Assembly (NCBI GenBank): GCA_964426915.1
Contig: CAYRTD010000003.1
Coordinates: 11,075 to 75,074 of the forward strand
Length of the DNA: 64,000 bases
Origin: CAYRTD01 sp964426915
Lineage (GTDB): Bacteria; Bacteroidota; Bacteroidia; Bacteroidales; GCA-2748055
Direction of reading: 5' to 3'
Shown: positions 35,189 through 44,296 of the stretch, in pieces
How the letters are laid out: the number at the start of each line of letters is the position of its first letter
Numbering within the stretch: the first letter of the stretch is position 1
The notes under the pieces: model-generated
Seen by the model: only the letters and a program-made list of their open reading frames with translations
What the model was told of the DNA's origin: nothing
The model's database searches: none
Made by a program: the position numbers and the translations under genes

Positions 35189-36845
35189 AATCCGGTATTT
35201 AGTAATTCTTTTATTTGTTTTTCAGGCTTGTGAAGAATCTGAGAATTCTCAAAACCTGAATGTTTTCCGTTATAATGAATCGAGGGGGATCGTTTCTCTT
35301 GATCCGGCATTTGCACGTGATCAGACTATGATCTGGCCAGCAGTACAGATTTTTAATGGTCTTGTTCAGATGGATAATGATCTGAACGTTGTACCTTCGA
35401 TTGCAAAAGCATGGGATATTAGCAGAGACGGGCTCGTTTATACTTTTTATTTGCGCGATGATGTTTTCTTTCATGATCATACGGTTTTTCCAAACGGGAA
35501 AGGCAGGAGGGTAAGAGCCCGGGATTTTGAATTCAGTTTTTCAAGGATACTGGATCCGGCTATCGCATCTCCGGGATTCTGGATCTTTAATAAACTTGAT
35601 CGAAATGTTGATAATTCAGGTCAGGGTTTTAAAGCATTAAATGACTCAACCTTCCAGATATATTTGTCGGAAGCTTTCCCGCCTTTCCTTGGTATACTTA
35701 CTATGCCTTATTGTTCTGTGCTTCCTTTTGAATTAAAGGATAATAAAGAAATTGATATTTCCTCGGAACCTATTGGCACTGGTCCTTTTAGCTTTAAATT
35801 ATGGAGAAGGGATGAGAAACTGATACTGGTAAAAAATGAACGGTATTTTGAAAGAGACAGTTCTGGTGAAAGGCTACCCTATCTTGATGCTGTTTCCATT
35901 AGTTTTATCAAGGACAGACAATCGGAATTCATGGAATTTTTGCTTGGAAATCTTGATTTTTTGTCGGGTCTGCATGCTGCTTATAAGGATGAATTAACAA
36001 CTAGAAGCGGAAAATTGAATCCTCTGTACAAAGACCGTTTTCATATGGAAACCGAAGCTTATCTGAATACGGAATATCTTGGATTTTTGCATGATGAGGA
36101 TAAGCTCGGGATAAGTGATAATCCTATTAGTAATTTGTACATTCGAAAAGCCATAAATTTCGGTTTTGACCGCTCGAAAATGCTCAGGTATCTGCGAAAT
36201 AATATGGGTACACCTGCAATTTTCGGCTTTCTCCCATCCGGTTTGCCTTTCCATGAACAGACAAAAATAAGAGGATATGATTATTTTCCTGATTCTGTCC
36301 GGTATTATCTTGAAAAAGCCGGATATCCGGGGGGGAACGGCCTTTCTGAAATAAACCTCACTACTACTTCCGACTATCTTGATCTGTGTGAATTTATTCA
36401 ATACGAACTTTCTCGTTTTGGAATCCCTATCCAACTGGAAGTTGCAACAGGAGGAGCTTACAGGAATAAACTTGCGAACGGTCATCTTCCTTTTTTCCGG
36501 GGCTCCTGGATAGCAGATTATCCTGATCCAGAGAATTATCTTTCTTTATTTTATTCAGAGAACAGGAGTCCTGCGGGCCCGAATTATACACGCTTTGAAG
36601 ATGCCCGTTATGACAGCCTTTATGTCCTTTCTCTAAAAACCCTGGATGAAAACAGAAGGAAGGAAATTCATAATCGTATGGATCAATATCTTATGGACAG
36701 AGCAGTTATTGTACCGCTGTTTTACGATAAAGTGGTCCGATTTTACCCTGTATCGATAAAGAATTTCGAGGCGAATCCATTGAATTTGCTGGTACTGAAA
36801 TCAGTAAGGAAGGAAATAAATAAAGAAGAAAAATCTGTCGATTAG
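35181..36845 (+). CDS. Peptide-type (SBP_bac_5/OppA-like) solute-binding lipoprotein
   Basis: A 554-residue extracytoplasmic binding protein. The lipobox is LLFVFQAC at residues about 10-17. The family pattern is clear: LDPAFARDQTMIWPAVQIFNGLVQ, the AKAWDISRDGLVYTFYLRDDVFFHD strand set, GTGPF, and late YPDPENYLSLFYSE with YDSLYVLSLK. Such proteins bind oligopeptides, nickel or similar ligands for ABC importers. No importer permease or ATPase gene is adjacent. Instead its start codon lies inside the end of the hybrid kinase gene, so the two are co-translated; it could act with the kinase as a sensor or feed an importer encoded elsewhere. Confidence 0.87.
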   Translation: MNKIRYLVILLFVFQACEESENSQNLNVFRYNESRGIVSLDPAFARDQTMIWPAVQIFNGLVQMDNDLNVVPSIAKAWDISRDGLVYTFYLRDDVFFHDHTVFPNGKGRRVRARDFEFSFSRILDPAIASPGFWIFNKLDRNVDNSGQGFKALNDSTFQIYLSEAFPPFLGILTMPYCSVLPFELKDNKEIDISSEPIGTGPFSFKLWRRDEKLILVKNERYFERDSSGERLPYLDAVSISFIKDRQSEFMEFLLGNLDFLSGLHAAYKDELTTRSGKLNPLYKDRFHMETEAYLNTEYLGFLHDEDKLGISDNPISNLYIRKAINFGFDRSKMLRYLRNNMGTPAIFGFLPSGLPFHEQTKIRGYDYFPDSVRYYLEKAGYPGGNGLSEINLTTTSDYLDLCEFIQYELSRFGIPIQLEVATGGAYRNKLANGHLPFFRGSWIADYPDPENYLSLFYSENRSPAGPNYTRFEDARYDSLYVLSLKTLDENRRKEIHNRMDQYLMDRAVIVPLFYDKVVRFYPVSIKNFEANPLNLLVLKSVRKEINKEEKSVD

Positions 36846-37001
36846 CTTTTAGCCGGTTATTTATCCCCGCAGATATGATTTTTAATACTCAGATGTTGAG
36901 CCCTATAATTTTATTTTTTGAAAAAATGTGTTATTCTGGTGTTACTTACTTACTCCTAATGGTATTAATATTTAAACCAATACTTAACCATCCAAACGAA
37001 T

Positions 37002-37805
37002 ATGTACCAAAATCATTGGGAGAGATACCACAAAGCAGTATGTTCAATAAATTTTTACGGGAAGACGAATTCTAAAATCCTGGGACTTACAGGTTTTCGG
37101 GTAGGGAGATTAATAATTACCGATGACCTTATCTATTCCCAGCCGGATCTTTTGCAAGTTAAGATTCGTTTCTATGAACATGACGGGGTCAGGATTTTCA
37201 AGGAAATTACATTCAGCCATGATGAATTTAAATCCATTCTGCCACATAAATCCAGTTTCGATAACCTCGGGCTTGCTTTTTTCAATCTTGATGAGAAAAT
37301 CCTGGAGGGAACTACCGAATTTGCCCTTTGTCCTAATTGCAATTCCCCGATCGGCAAGGATGCTCTGACCATTAGCTATCAATCAGATTATGATAACATT
37401 GCACTGAGATCTGCCCTGATAAGTTCCAATTATGTTAATGATCGCGGATTAACCTTTCTGCAATTTGATGGAACCGTAAGACCTGCCACAAGTGGCAGTC
37501 CTCTTATCGATCATGAAAGCGGGAAGGTGATAGGCATCGTTTCCAATAAAGAGATGAAGATAGTAAGAACATATCATGAATTACTCAGGACTGTTGATGC
37601 AAACCTTGAAATACTAAAAAAGGTAAAAGATAAATTTTTTATTGAAGAAGTTGATCCGGTGCAGGTTTTAATTGTAAATCAGAATCAAATCAAGCATTTA
37701 TCCAAAGAGATTTTTTTAAATTTTGCAATGAAAAATGGATATGCTCTTGATGTAAACCATTTACGTGAGCAACTGGAAAATACTTTTGAAGCTGATTTTG
37801 ACTGA
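37002..37805 (+). CDS. Trypsin-fold (S1/DegP-like) protein lacking the catalytic histidine
   Basis: A 267-residue protein whose first ~190 residues follow the chymotrypsin-like plan. GFRVGRLIITDDLIYS (31-46) aligns with the GFxVGxxLIxTNxHV segment of active enzymes but has no histidine; none exists between residues 11 and 59. DNLGLAFFNLDE (87-98) occupies the aspartate segment. The nucleophile segment is TVRPATSGSPLID with Ser164. With the histidine gone it is probably not a working protease and may bind peptides. A CPNC pair at 110-113 is unusual. No signal peptide is visible, so it is likely cytoplasmic. The start is uncertain because the region upstream overlaps another short frame. Confidence 0.65.
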   Translation: MYQNHWERYHKAVCSINFYGKTNSKILGLTGFRVGRLIITDDLIYSQPDLLQVKIRFYEHDGVRIFKEITFSHDEFKSILPHKSSFDNLGLAFFNLDEKILEGTTEFALCPNCNSPIGKDALTISYQSDYDNIALRSALISSNYVNDRGLTFLQFDGTVRPATSGSPLIDHESGKVIGIVSNKEMKIVRTYHELLRTVDANLEILKKVKDKFFIEEVDPVQVLIVNQNQIKHLSKEIFLNFAMKNGYALDVNHLREQLENTFEADFD

Positions 37806-37816
37806 TATCCGTTAGC

Positions 37817-38026
37817 TCAGGATTTTTGTGGTTCGTCGGTGCGCAGTATTTTATCGACTTCTTGTTCTGTTTTATGTAATTTTTCTTTACATATCCGGAT
37901 GAGCTCTGTAACCCTTTTCACTTTTTCACTAAGCAGATCAATTTCCAAATCACCTGATTCTATTTGAGCTGTTATTTCTTCTACTTCTTTTAAAGCTTCA
38001 CTGTAAGAAATGTTCTTTTTTGCCAT
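37817..38026 (-). CDS. xseB: Exodeoxyribonuclease VII small subunit
   Basis: A 69-residue XseB, normal in size. It has the family helix pattern SYSEALKEVEEITAQIESGDLEIDLLSEKVKRV, which forms a coiled pair that binds the large subunit. Together they degrade single-stranded DNA in both directions into short oligonucleotides. The ATG lies 1 bp after the stop of xseA, so the two are translated together. It converges on the trypsin-fold gene, 11 bp apart. Confidence 0.93.
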   Translation of the reverse strand: MAKKNISYSEALKEVEEITAQIESGDLEIDLLSEKVKRVTELIRICKEKLHKTEQEVDKILRTDEPQKS

Positions 38027-38027
38027 T

Positions 38028-39422
38028 TTATTTTACTTTACTTTTTAATTTTCCTTTATGCAGGACAGTAATAAGCTCATCATTTTTTCTGACGTTTTGA
38101 GCATCTTTGAGGACTTTCCCATTATGTCTGGTTATGGAATAACCTCTGGATAGTATGTATTCAGGGCTGGAGAGATTTATTAGCTTGTCCATTGAGATTA
38201 GCTTTTCTTTCTCTTCTTTTATGAGTTGAAAAGCTATTCTGTCCACCTTTTCCTTTGATAATCCAAGTTTCTGTTCTTTTTTTACAATGAGGGCAGAAAC
38301 CTTAAATGCAAGGGTTTTATGTTTATCATTTAACAGATTATTTGAACCGGCGAGCATAGAACCCAGGGCTGCTTTTATCTCGTAAGCACTCTTGTTTAGA
38401 GTTGTGCCTGCCTGGTAAAGGACCTGTCGTGTATATAGAACAAGGTTTTGTGAAATAAGTGAAACGGAATCCTTTTCAGACTGTATTTTTTCTCTGACCA
38501 GATCAAAAATATATTCTTCCATTTGGTGAATCCCGGTAAGGAATTCTGCCATGCGATCTATAAGAAATTCTGCTGCTGCAGTTGGGGTTTTTAGTTTCCT
38601 ATGGGCAACAAGATCTGCAACAGTTTCGTCTCTCTCATGACCAATTCCCGTTATTACTGGTAAGGGGAACTGGGTAATATGAAAAGCAAGGTCATAATTA
38701 TTGAAGCAGTCAAGTTCAATCGTTGCACCTCCTCCACGAATAATTACAACAAGGTCAAAATTATTTTCCGATTCATAGATTTTTTCCAGGGCTTTTATAA
38801 TCGATTCCTCTGCTTTTTCTCCCTGCATTACAGCCTGGAAAAGGTTTATTTCAAAATGGAAATTCTCAATATTGTTCGAGAGAGTATTCAGAAAATCACC
38901 AAAACCGGCTGCGGTAGAAGAGGAAATCACTGCAATTCTTTGTGGGACCAGTGGGAATTCAATTTGTTTATTCATATCTATCACCCCTTCCCGGGTAAGC
39001 CGCTCGATAATCTCTGCTTTTTTCCTTGCCAGATCACCAAGAGTATAACTTGGATCTATGTCTTTAATATTAAGGCTTATGCTGTATTGAGGGTGGTATT
39101 CAAGGCTTACATTCACCAATACCTTTATTCCTGCTGAAAATTGATAACCGGTAGTGCCTTCAAAGTAGGGACGGAGCATCCGGTAGGTATACGACCATAT
39201 AGTAGCGCGCATCCGGGCAAGGATCTTGTTTGTAGCAGGATTCTTTTCAATGAGTTCAAGATACGCATGACCACTGCTATTAAGATGTAATTCACTTATT
39301 TCAGCAATCACCCAGAATTGATCAGGGAATGCAGTAGCGAGTGTTCCCTTGATCCGGGCGGTCAATTTACTCAGTGTAAAAGCTGAATTTCCCTCTTTAT
39401 TGTCTGATAAGTTTTGTAACAA
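38028..39422 (-). CDS. xseA: Exodeoxyribonuclease VII large subunit
   Basis: A 464-residue XseA. The N-terminal OB fold has TLATAFPDQFWVIAEISELH and SGHAYLELIEK. The catalytic part carries RIAVISSSTAAGFGDFLNTL, a VVIIRGGGA segment, and VITGIGHERDETVADLVAH. A long coiled-coil region follows (about 300-420). The C-terminal SPEYILSRGYSITRHNGKVL is typical. It works with XseB, encoded 1 bp downstream. Its start overlaps the end of the subtilisin gene by 26 bp, so it is probably read from the same transcript. Confidence 0.95.
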   Translation of the reverse strand: MLQNLSDNKEGNSAFTLSKLTARIKGTLATAFPDQFWVIAEISELHLNSSGHAYLELIEKNPATNKILARMRATIWSYTYRMLRPYFEGTTGYQFSAGIKVLVNVSLEYHPQYSISLNIKDIDPSYTLGDLARKKAEIIERLTREGVIDMNKQIEFPLVPQRIAVISSSTAAGFGDFLNTLSNNIENFHFEINLFQAVMQGEKAEESIIKALEKIYESENNFDLVVIIRGGGATIELDCFNNYDLAFHITQFPLPVITGIGHERDETVADLVAHRKLKTPTAAAEFLIDRMAEFLTGIHQMEEYIFDLVREKIQSEKDSVSLISQNLVLYTRQVLYQAGTTLNKSAYEIKAALGSMLAGSNNLLNDKHKTLAFKVSALIVKKEQKLGLSKEKVDRIAFQLIKEEKEKLISMDKLINLSSPEYILSRGYSITRHNGKVLKDAQNVRKNDELITVLHKGKLKSKVK

Positions 39423-41040
39423 TTTCTCCTTCTGTTGAATGAGCTTTAAGGTAATAAATCCCCGGTCCGTTGTTTTTTAAACTGTTAATTGAGATCACAT
39501 CACCGGGGTTCCAGTTTCTTTTGTATGAATGTACTAATTTTCCGTCTGAAGAAAAAATATCAATCTGTTTAATCTCGATTTCCATGCTGGTAGGATGAAG
39601 TTCAAAGCTCCCGGACGAAGGGTTTGGATAAGCAATTAGTCCATATGCCGGTGAATCGGTACTGTCTTTTTTCAAATGCCACAGTGCATGCAGGAAATCA
39701 GGGATTCCGTAACCCATTATACTATCAGGATTGCTATACTGACTACTGCTTTTCCGTACGGCTTCAATTATTTCTTTGTTGGTTTTTTCAGGAACGGCCT
39801 GCCATAAACATGCTATTAACCCAGCTATCTGAGGGGCGGCGAATGATGTCCCATAACCCTCCGAGGGCTCTCCAAGAGGGTTGATAATCTTCGTTCTGAA
39901 CCCCACCGCCATAACATCGGGTTTAATTCTGCCGTCGGCAGTATTTCCCCTGGAACTGAAACTGGTGATATTTGAGGCGGTATCAACTGAGCCTACTGCA
40001 AGTACATTGGGACCATCAGAAGGAGGTGTTATTTTTCCCCAGGGATCATTGCCTTCGTTTCCTGCGCTGGCGACCACTACCATTCCTTTGGAAAAAGCTT
40101 TTTCAGCTGCCCGTGTTACCAGGGCTCTGTTACCGGTAAGATCAGCATAGCTGTAATTCATTTTTTCTGAGGTAGGGAAATCATAATACCCCAGGGAAGA
40201 GGTAATTACGTCTGCACCTGAACTATCGGCATATTCTGCAGCGAGAATCCAGTTTGCCTCCTCTATTTTGTTTTCTCTTGCTGCTTCTTCAGAACGTAAA
40301 AGAAGATATGAAGCACCGGGAGCGGAACCCACAAAAGTATCGGGGATAAAAGCTGCCATGGTGCTGGTAACAGCGAGCCCGTGGGTGCTTTGCTCAAAGA
40401 AAACGGATGAAGGGTCAACAAAATCTTTATAGGCTAATATTCTGTTTTCTTCCCAGAGATCACGGAAAGCATTAATTTCATCCATTTTATAAAATCCGGC
40501 ATCCAGAACGGCAATCAGCATACCTTCACCCCTGTATCCGAAACTGTGCAGAAAATTTCCGGACAATAACCTCATCTGGGAAGATGCAACTCCGTAAAAG
40601 CTTGATTTTGATCCTTCATATACCGATTCCTTTTCTCTGGTTATTCCTTCCTGTATGGAAGGGGTAAAATTACTATATTCGGTATTAAAATCTTCGACAA
40701 AATCAAATGTGGATATTTTCCCAAGGACAAGGCTGTCCTTTGTTTTAATTAATACGGAATTAAACCATCTGCTGGTACCATGTATACCTACCCCTGTTCC
40801 ACGTATACTGTCGAGATATGCAGCCGAAACCGGCAAATCCTCATGGGTAACCGGAATGCCATACCTTATCCGCTTAGCAATGGTACGGGGAGAAAGGAAA
40901 TCCTGGGGGGAATCAATAGTGTACTGAGTGCCGTCTTTATCCTTTAGCTGCACCCAGTAGAATTCAGGAGCCAACCTTTGAGCAATGGAAGGAGAAAAAA
41001 AAGCAGATAGAATTAATATGGAAATAAGGAGCTTTTTCAT
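39397..41040 (-). CDS. Secreted subtilisin-like (S8) protease with T9SS sorting domain
   Basis: A 547-residue protease with signal peptide (1-20, ending SIAQ). The catalytic triad is visible: Asp in MLIAVLDAGFYKMD (about residue 181), His in STHGLAVTSTMA (about 224), and Ser in GYGTSFAAPQIAGL (about 402). The oxyanion region is VVVASAGNEGNDPWG. The last ~80 residues (YPNPSSGSFEL ... GPGIYYLKAH) are a T9SS type A sorting domain, so the enzyme is exported through the outer membrane. An N-terminal prosegment of about 110 residues (VQLKDKDGTQYTIDSP) precedes the catalytic domain. It is the first gene of a set with xseA and xseB, an unrelated pairing. Confidence 0.93.
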   Translation of the reverse strand: MKKLLISILILSAFFSPSIAQRLAPEFYWVQLKDKDGTQYTIDSPQDFLSPRTIAKRIRYGIPVTHEDLPVSAAYLDSIRGTGVGIHGTSRWFNSVLIKTKDSLVLGKISTFDFVEDFNTEYSNFTPSIQEGITREKESVYEGSKSSFYGVASSQMRLLSGNFLHSFGYRGEGMLIAVLDAGFYKMDEINAFRDLWEENRILAYKDFVDPSSVFFEQSTHGLAVTSTMAAFIPDTFVGSAPGASYLLLRSEEAARENKIEEANWILAAEYADSSGADVITSSLGYYDFPTSEKMNYSYADLTGNRALVTRAAEKAFSKGMVVVASAGNEGNDPWGKITPPSDGPNVLAVGSVDTASNITSFSSRGNTADGRIKPDVMAVGFRTKIINPLGEPSEGYGTSFAAPQIAGLIACLWQAVPEKTNKEIIEAVRKSSSQYSNPDSIMGYGIPDFLHALWHLKKDSTDSPAYGLIAYPNPSSGSFELHPTSMEIEIKQIDIFSSDGKLVHSYKRNWNPGDVISINSLKNNGPGIYYLKAHSTEGEIVTKLIRQ

Positions 41041-41077
41041 TTATGATTTAAAAACTTACTAACCAAATATAAAGCAA

Positions 41078-41866
41078 TTAACGTAATTCATTAGTATTTG
41101 GTTCAGGGAAATCGCCGACCACTTCATCAAGCTGACGTGAAAACTCTTTTTGTTTTTCCTTCATCTCAGGACTCGCTTGCATTTTCCCTTTTATATATTC
41201 AACAGTGAGGTCCGGGTTACCCTCTTCTGTATAATATTTCCAGGTCCCGTGCATAACGCCCCCTGAATATGATCCTTCAATAAAAGGTCTGCCTTGCGGA
41301 TTATAGGATTTAAAACTTCCTTCTCTTTCACCTTCCTTATGGGAGGACTTTAGCCTTAATTGCCCGTTTTCGTAATATTGTTCCCATTTACCGTTTTTCT
41401 TTCCATTCTTCCATTCAGTTCTTTCCGCAATTTCACCGTTGTCGTAATACTTTTCTGTCAGTCCTTGTTTTTTCCCCATTTCCCATTCTTCTGTAATGGC
41501 AAGTCTGCCATTGTAAAAAGAATAGTAATTCCATATGCTGTCTTTTTGCTGTTCGATATATTTCCCTTCGGCAGCTTTTTTCCCGGTTTTGTAGTATAAT
41601 GTTGCATAAGATGTAATTCCGTCCTCCAGAAAATTGATCTCAGCTGACAGATTTCCTTCCGGAAAATATCTTTTCATTAGTCCTACGGGCTTATTTTCCT
41701 CAAAACGGCCTTCGTACATTAGCTTTCCATTATCATAATATTTTTTCCATGCTCCGGTTCGTCTGCCTTCTTCATCAAGCTGATTGATGTCGTTCTGCTG
41801 GGCAAAGAGACTCAGACTGAAGGATAGAAATCCAATAATAAATAAGTAATTTTTTATTTTCACCAT
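41078..41866 (-). CDS. Exported MORN-repeat (YwqK-like) protein
   Basis: A 262-residue protein with signal peptide (1-22, ending LFAQ). It is made of about eight repeats of the MORN/YwqK type, such as RTGAWKKYYDNGKLMYEGRF, GKKNGKWEQYYENGQLRL and GVMHGTWKYYTEEGNPDLTV. These form an extended beta-sheet that may bind lipid or protein. Similar proteins are often named antitoxins after YwqK; nothing here supports a toxin-antitoxin role, because it is secreted and has no toxin gene next to it. It lies just upstream of the subtilisin gene on the same strand, 37 bp apart, so co-transcription is possible. Confidence 0.8.
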   Translation of the reverse strand: MVKIKNYLFIIGFLSFSLSLFAQQNDINQLDEEGRRTGAWKKYYDNGKLMYEGRFEENKPVGLMKRYFPEGNLSAEINFLEDGITSYATLYYKTGKKAAEGKYIEQQKDSIWNYYSFYNGRLAITEEWEMGKKQGLTEKYYDNGEIAERTEWKNGKKNGKWEQYYENGQLRLKSSHKEGEREGSFKSYNPQGRPFIEGSYSGGVMHGTWKYYTEEGNPDLTVEYIKGKMQASPEMKEKQKEFSRQLDEVVGDFPEPNTNELR

Positions 41867-42022
41867 ATTTGTTAGAATTTACAACAGCTTTCGATATTAT
41901 AACTTATAAAAAAAGGATTTATTTTATGTTCTGCACATGCATTAATCCGGGAGGAAAAACCTAATCATTAACAAAACAAGCTAAATATATTCTTCAGTAC
42001 GGATACATATTGCTAAAGTAAT

Positions 42023-42062
42023 AGAAAAAGCCGTCTCCGGTGATCTCGGGACAGCTTTTTCT
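42023..42062 (-). terminator. Terminator downstream of dnaK
   Basis: AGAAAAAGCCGTC ... GACAGCTTTTTCT forms a stem with A/T-rich base that could work in either direction. It lies 75 bp after the dnaK stop. Confidence 0.75.
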
Positions 42063-42136
42063 ATCGTATTGGATTGGATTGACAAATATATTCTTTCAAA
42101 TTAAGGTGATTATCAGTTGCCCGAACTGATGAATTA

Positions 42137-44056
42137 TTACTTCACCTCTTCAAAGTCTACATCCGTCACCTCTTCGTCGTCTTTTTTGTCATTGCTTCCG
42201 CCCTGACTGCCTTCACCTTCCTGACCTTGTGCTCCGGCACCAGCCTGAGCCTCCTGTCCGGCTTTGTACATATCTTCACTTGCAGACTGCCATACCTGGT
42301 TCAGTTCGGCTGTGGCGGTTTCTATTGCTGAAAGGTCTTCACTTTTATGAGCTTCCCTTAGCTTTTCAAGGGCTTTTTCGATTGGCTCTTTCTTTTCAGC
42401 CGGAATTTTATCACCAAATTCCTTTAGCTGTTTTTCTGTCTGGAAGATCAGCCCGTCAGCAGCATTCATCTTATCGATTTTCTCTTTTGCCGCCTTATCT
42501 GATTCAGCATTTTCTTCAGCTTCATTCTTCATTCTTTCAATTTCCTCCTCACTTAGTCCTGAAGATGCCTCAATACGGATACTTTGTTCTTTTCCTGTAC
42601 CCTTATCTTTGGCAGATACATTCAGAATTCCATTAGCATCAATATCGAATGATACCTCAACCTGTGGTACTCCGCGCGGGGCTGGCGGGATCCCATCAAG
42701 GTGGAAGCGTCCTATCGTTTTGTTACCGCTGGCCATTGGTCTTTCACCCTGTAATACATGAATCTCTACAGATGGCTGGTTATCAGCTGCTGTTGTAAAG
42801 GTTTCGGATTTTTTCGTGGGGATCGTTGTATTGGATTCGATAAGCTTTGTAAAGACACCGCCCATTGTTTCAATACCCAGTGAAAGTGGAGTTACATCAA
42901 GAAGAAGAACGTCTTTTACTTCACCGGTAAGAACACCACCCTGGATAGCTGCACCAACTGCTACAACTTCATCAGGATTAACCCCTTTGGAAGGAGCTTT
43001 TCCGAAAAATTTCTGAACAACTTCCTGAATCGCCGGTATACGTGTGGAACCCCCAACCAGGATTACCTCATCTATATCAGAGGCTGTACTGTTTGCATCC
43101 TTAAGTGCTTTTTTACACGGTTCAATAGTTGCCTGAATGAGTTTGTCGGCAAGGCTTTCAAATTTTGCTCTTGTCAGTGTTTTAACCAGGTGCTTTGGTA
43201 CACCATCAACAGGCATGATATATGGAAGATTTATTTCAGTGGATGAAGAACTTGAAAGTTCAATTTTCGCCTTTTCTGCCGCTTCCTTAAGTCTTTGCAA
43301 CGACATGGGATCTTTACTCAGGTCGGCGCCCTGTTCACTCTTAAATTCCTCAACAAGCCAGTCGATAATAACCTGGTCGAAATCGTCACCACCAAGATGG
43401 GTGTCACCATTTGTCGATTTTACTTCAAATACACCATCGCCAAGTTCAAGGATGGAGATGTCGAATGTACCACCACCAAGGTCATAAACTGCAATTTTCA
43501 TATCCTTGCTTCTTTTATCAAGTCCGTAGGCAAGAGATGCAGCAGTTGGTTCATTGATGATCCTCCGTACTTTTAATCCGGCAATTTCACCGGCCTCTTT
43601 TGTGGCCTGACGCTGTGAATCGCTGAAATATGCAGGAACTGTTATTACGGCATCTGTGACTTGCTGTCCAAGGTAATCCTCAGCGGTTTTCTTCATTTTC
43701 TGAAGTATCATTGCCGATAATTCCTGTGGCGAATATTTTCTATCGTCAATCTGAACACGGGGAGTATTATTATCACCCTTTACAACTTTATAAGGTACGC
43801 GGGATATTTCTTTACTTACCTTGTCGTAGGTTTCTCCCATAAATCTTTTTATTGAAGAAACTGTTTTTGTTGGATTGGTAATTGCCTGACGTTTTGCAGG
43901 GTCTCCGATTTTCCTTTCACCATTTTCTACAAATGCAACCACAGAAGGGGTCGTTCTTTTTCCTTCACTGTTCGGAATAACAACCGGTTCATTACCTTCC
44001 ATTACGGAAACACATGAATTCGTAGTACCTAAGTCTATTCCTATAATTTTACTCAT
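42137..44056 (-). CDS. dnaK: Molecular chaperone DnaK (Hsp70)
   Basis: A 639-residue Hsp70, full length. The nucleotide-binding domain begins SKIIGIDLGTTNSCVSVMEG and contains VYDLGGGTFDISILELGDGVFEV and LVGGSTRIPAIQEVV. The linker DVLLLDVTPLSLG leads to the substrate-binding domain and a helical lid. The end is a Gly/Gln/Ala-rich stretch closing EEVTDVDFEEVK, the usual DnaK tail. It refolds proteins with DnaJ and GrpE. Neither dnaJ nor grpE is adjacent, and no CIRCE operator was seen upstream. It is divergent from panB. Confidence 0.98.
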   Translation of the reverse strand: MSKIIGIDLGTTNSCVSVMEGNEPVVIPNSEGKRTTPSVVAFVENGERKIGDPAKRQAITNPTKTVSSIKRFMGETYDKVSKEISRVPYKVVKGDNNTPRVQIDDRKYSPQELSAMILQKMKKTAEDYLGQQVTDAVITVPAYFSDSQRQATKEAGEIAGLKVRRIINEPTAASLAYGLDKRSKDMKIAVYDLGGGTFDISILELGDGVFEVKSTNGDTHLGGDDFDQVIIDWLVEEFKSEQGADLSKDPMSLQRLKEAAEKAKIELSSSSSTEINLPYIMPVDGVPKHLVKTLTRAKFESLADKLIQATIEPCKKALKDANSTASDIDEVILVGGSTRIPAIQEVVQKFFGKAPSKGVNPDEVVAVGAAIQGGVLTGEVKDVLLLDVTPLSLGIETMGGVFTKLIESNTTIPTKKSETFTTAADNQPSVEIHVLQGERPMASGNKTIGRFHLDGIPPAPRGVPQVEVSFDIDANGILNVSAKDKGTGKEQSIRIEASSGLSEEEIERMKNEAEENAESDKAAKEKIDKMNAADGLIFQTEKQLKEFGDKIPAEKKEPIEKALEKLREAHKSEDLSAIETATAELNQVWQSASEDMYKAGQEAQAGAGAQGQEGEGSQGGSNDKKDDEEVTDVDFEEVK

Positions 44057-44264
44057 AATTTATAATTGTTTTTAAGTTTATTCATTGTTTGCATTTTATT
44101 CGACAATGATTATGCCATCGCTATCATATGATAGAATTATGACATAATTTACACCCGGATCCGGTGAATCTTTCTATAGATGGTGACAGATTGACATATT
44201 GTCACCTTTCATGAGAATTTATCCAAAATCAGTAAATTTCATCCGACCTCTGTACTTTTATTTG

Positions 44265-44272
44265 TACTTTTG
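44265..44272 (+). promoter_or_regulatory. -7 box of the panB promoter
   Basis: TACTTTTG fits TAnnTTTG and lies 24 bp upstream of the panB ATG. A clear -33 TTTG at the usual distance was not found. Confidence 0.5.
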
Positions 44273-44296
44273 TTAATTCATCAACAATATTTACTC

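Noticed and set aside
36875..37075. 66-residue plus-strand frame upstream of the trypsin-fold gene
   Set aside because: It overlaps the better-supported gene in another frame, has no recognisable motif, and its only hydrophobic stretch is AT-rich chance sequence. It leaves the true start of the next gene somewhat open.
41078..41866. Toxin-antitoxin annotation for the YwqK-like protein
   Set aside because: The protein has a signal peptide and MORN repeats, and there is no toxin gene beside it.
44057..44296. CIRCE operator or heat-shock site for dnaK
   Set aside because: The 9-bp CIRCE inverted repeat was looked for in the dnaK-panB gap and not found.
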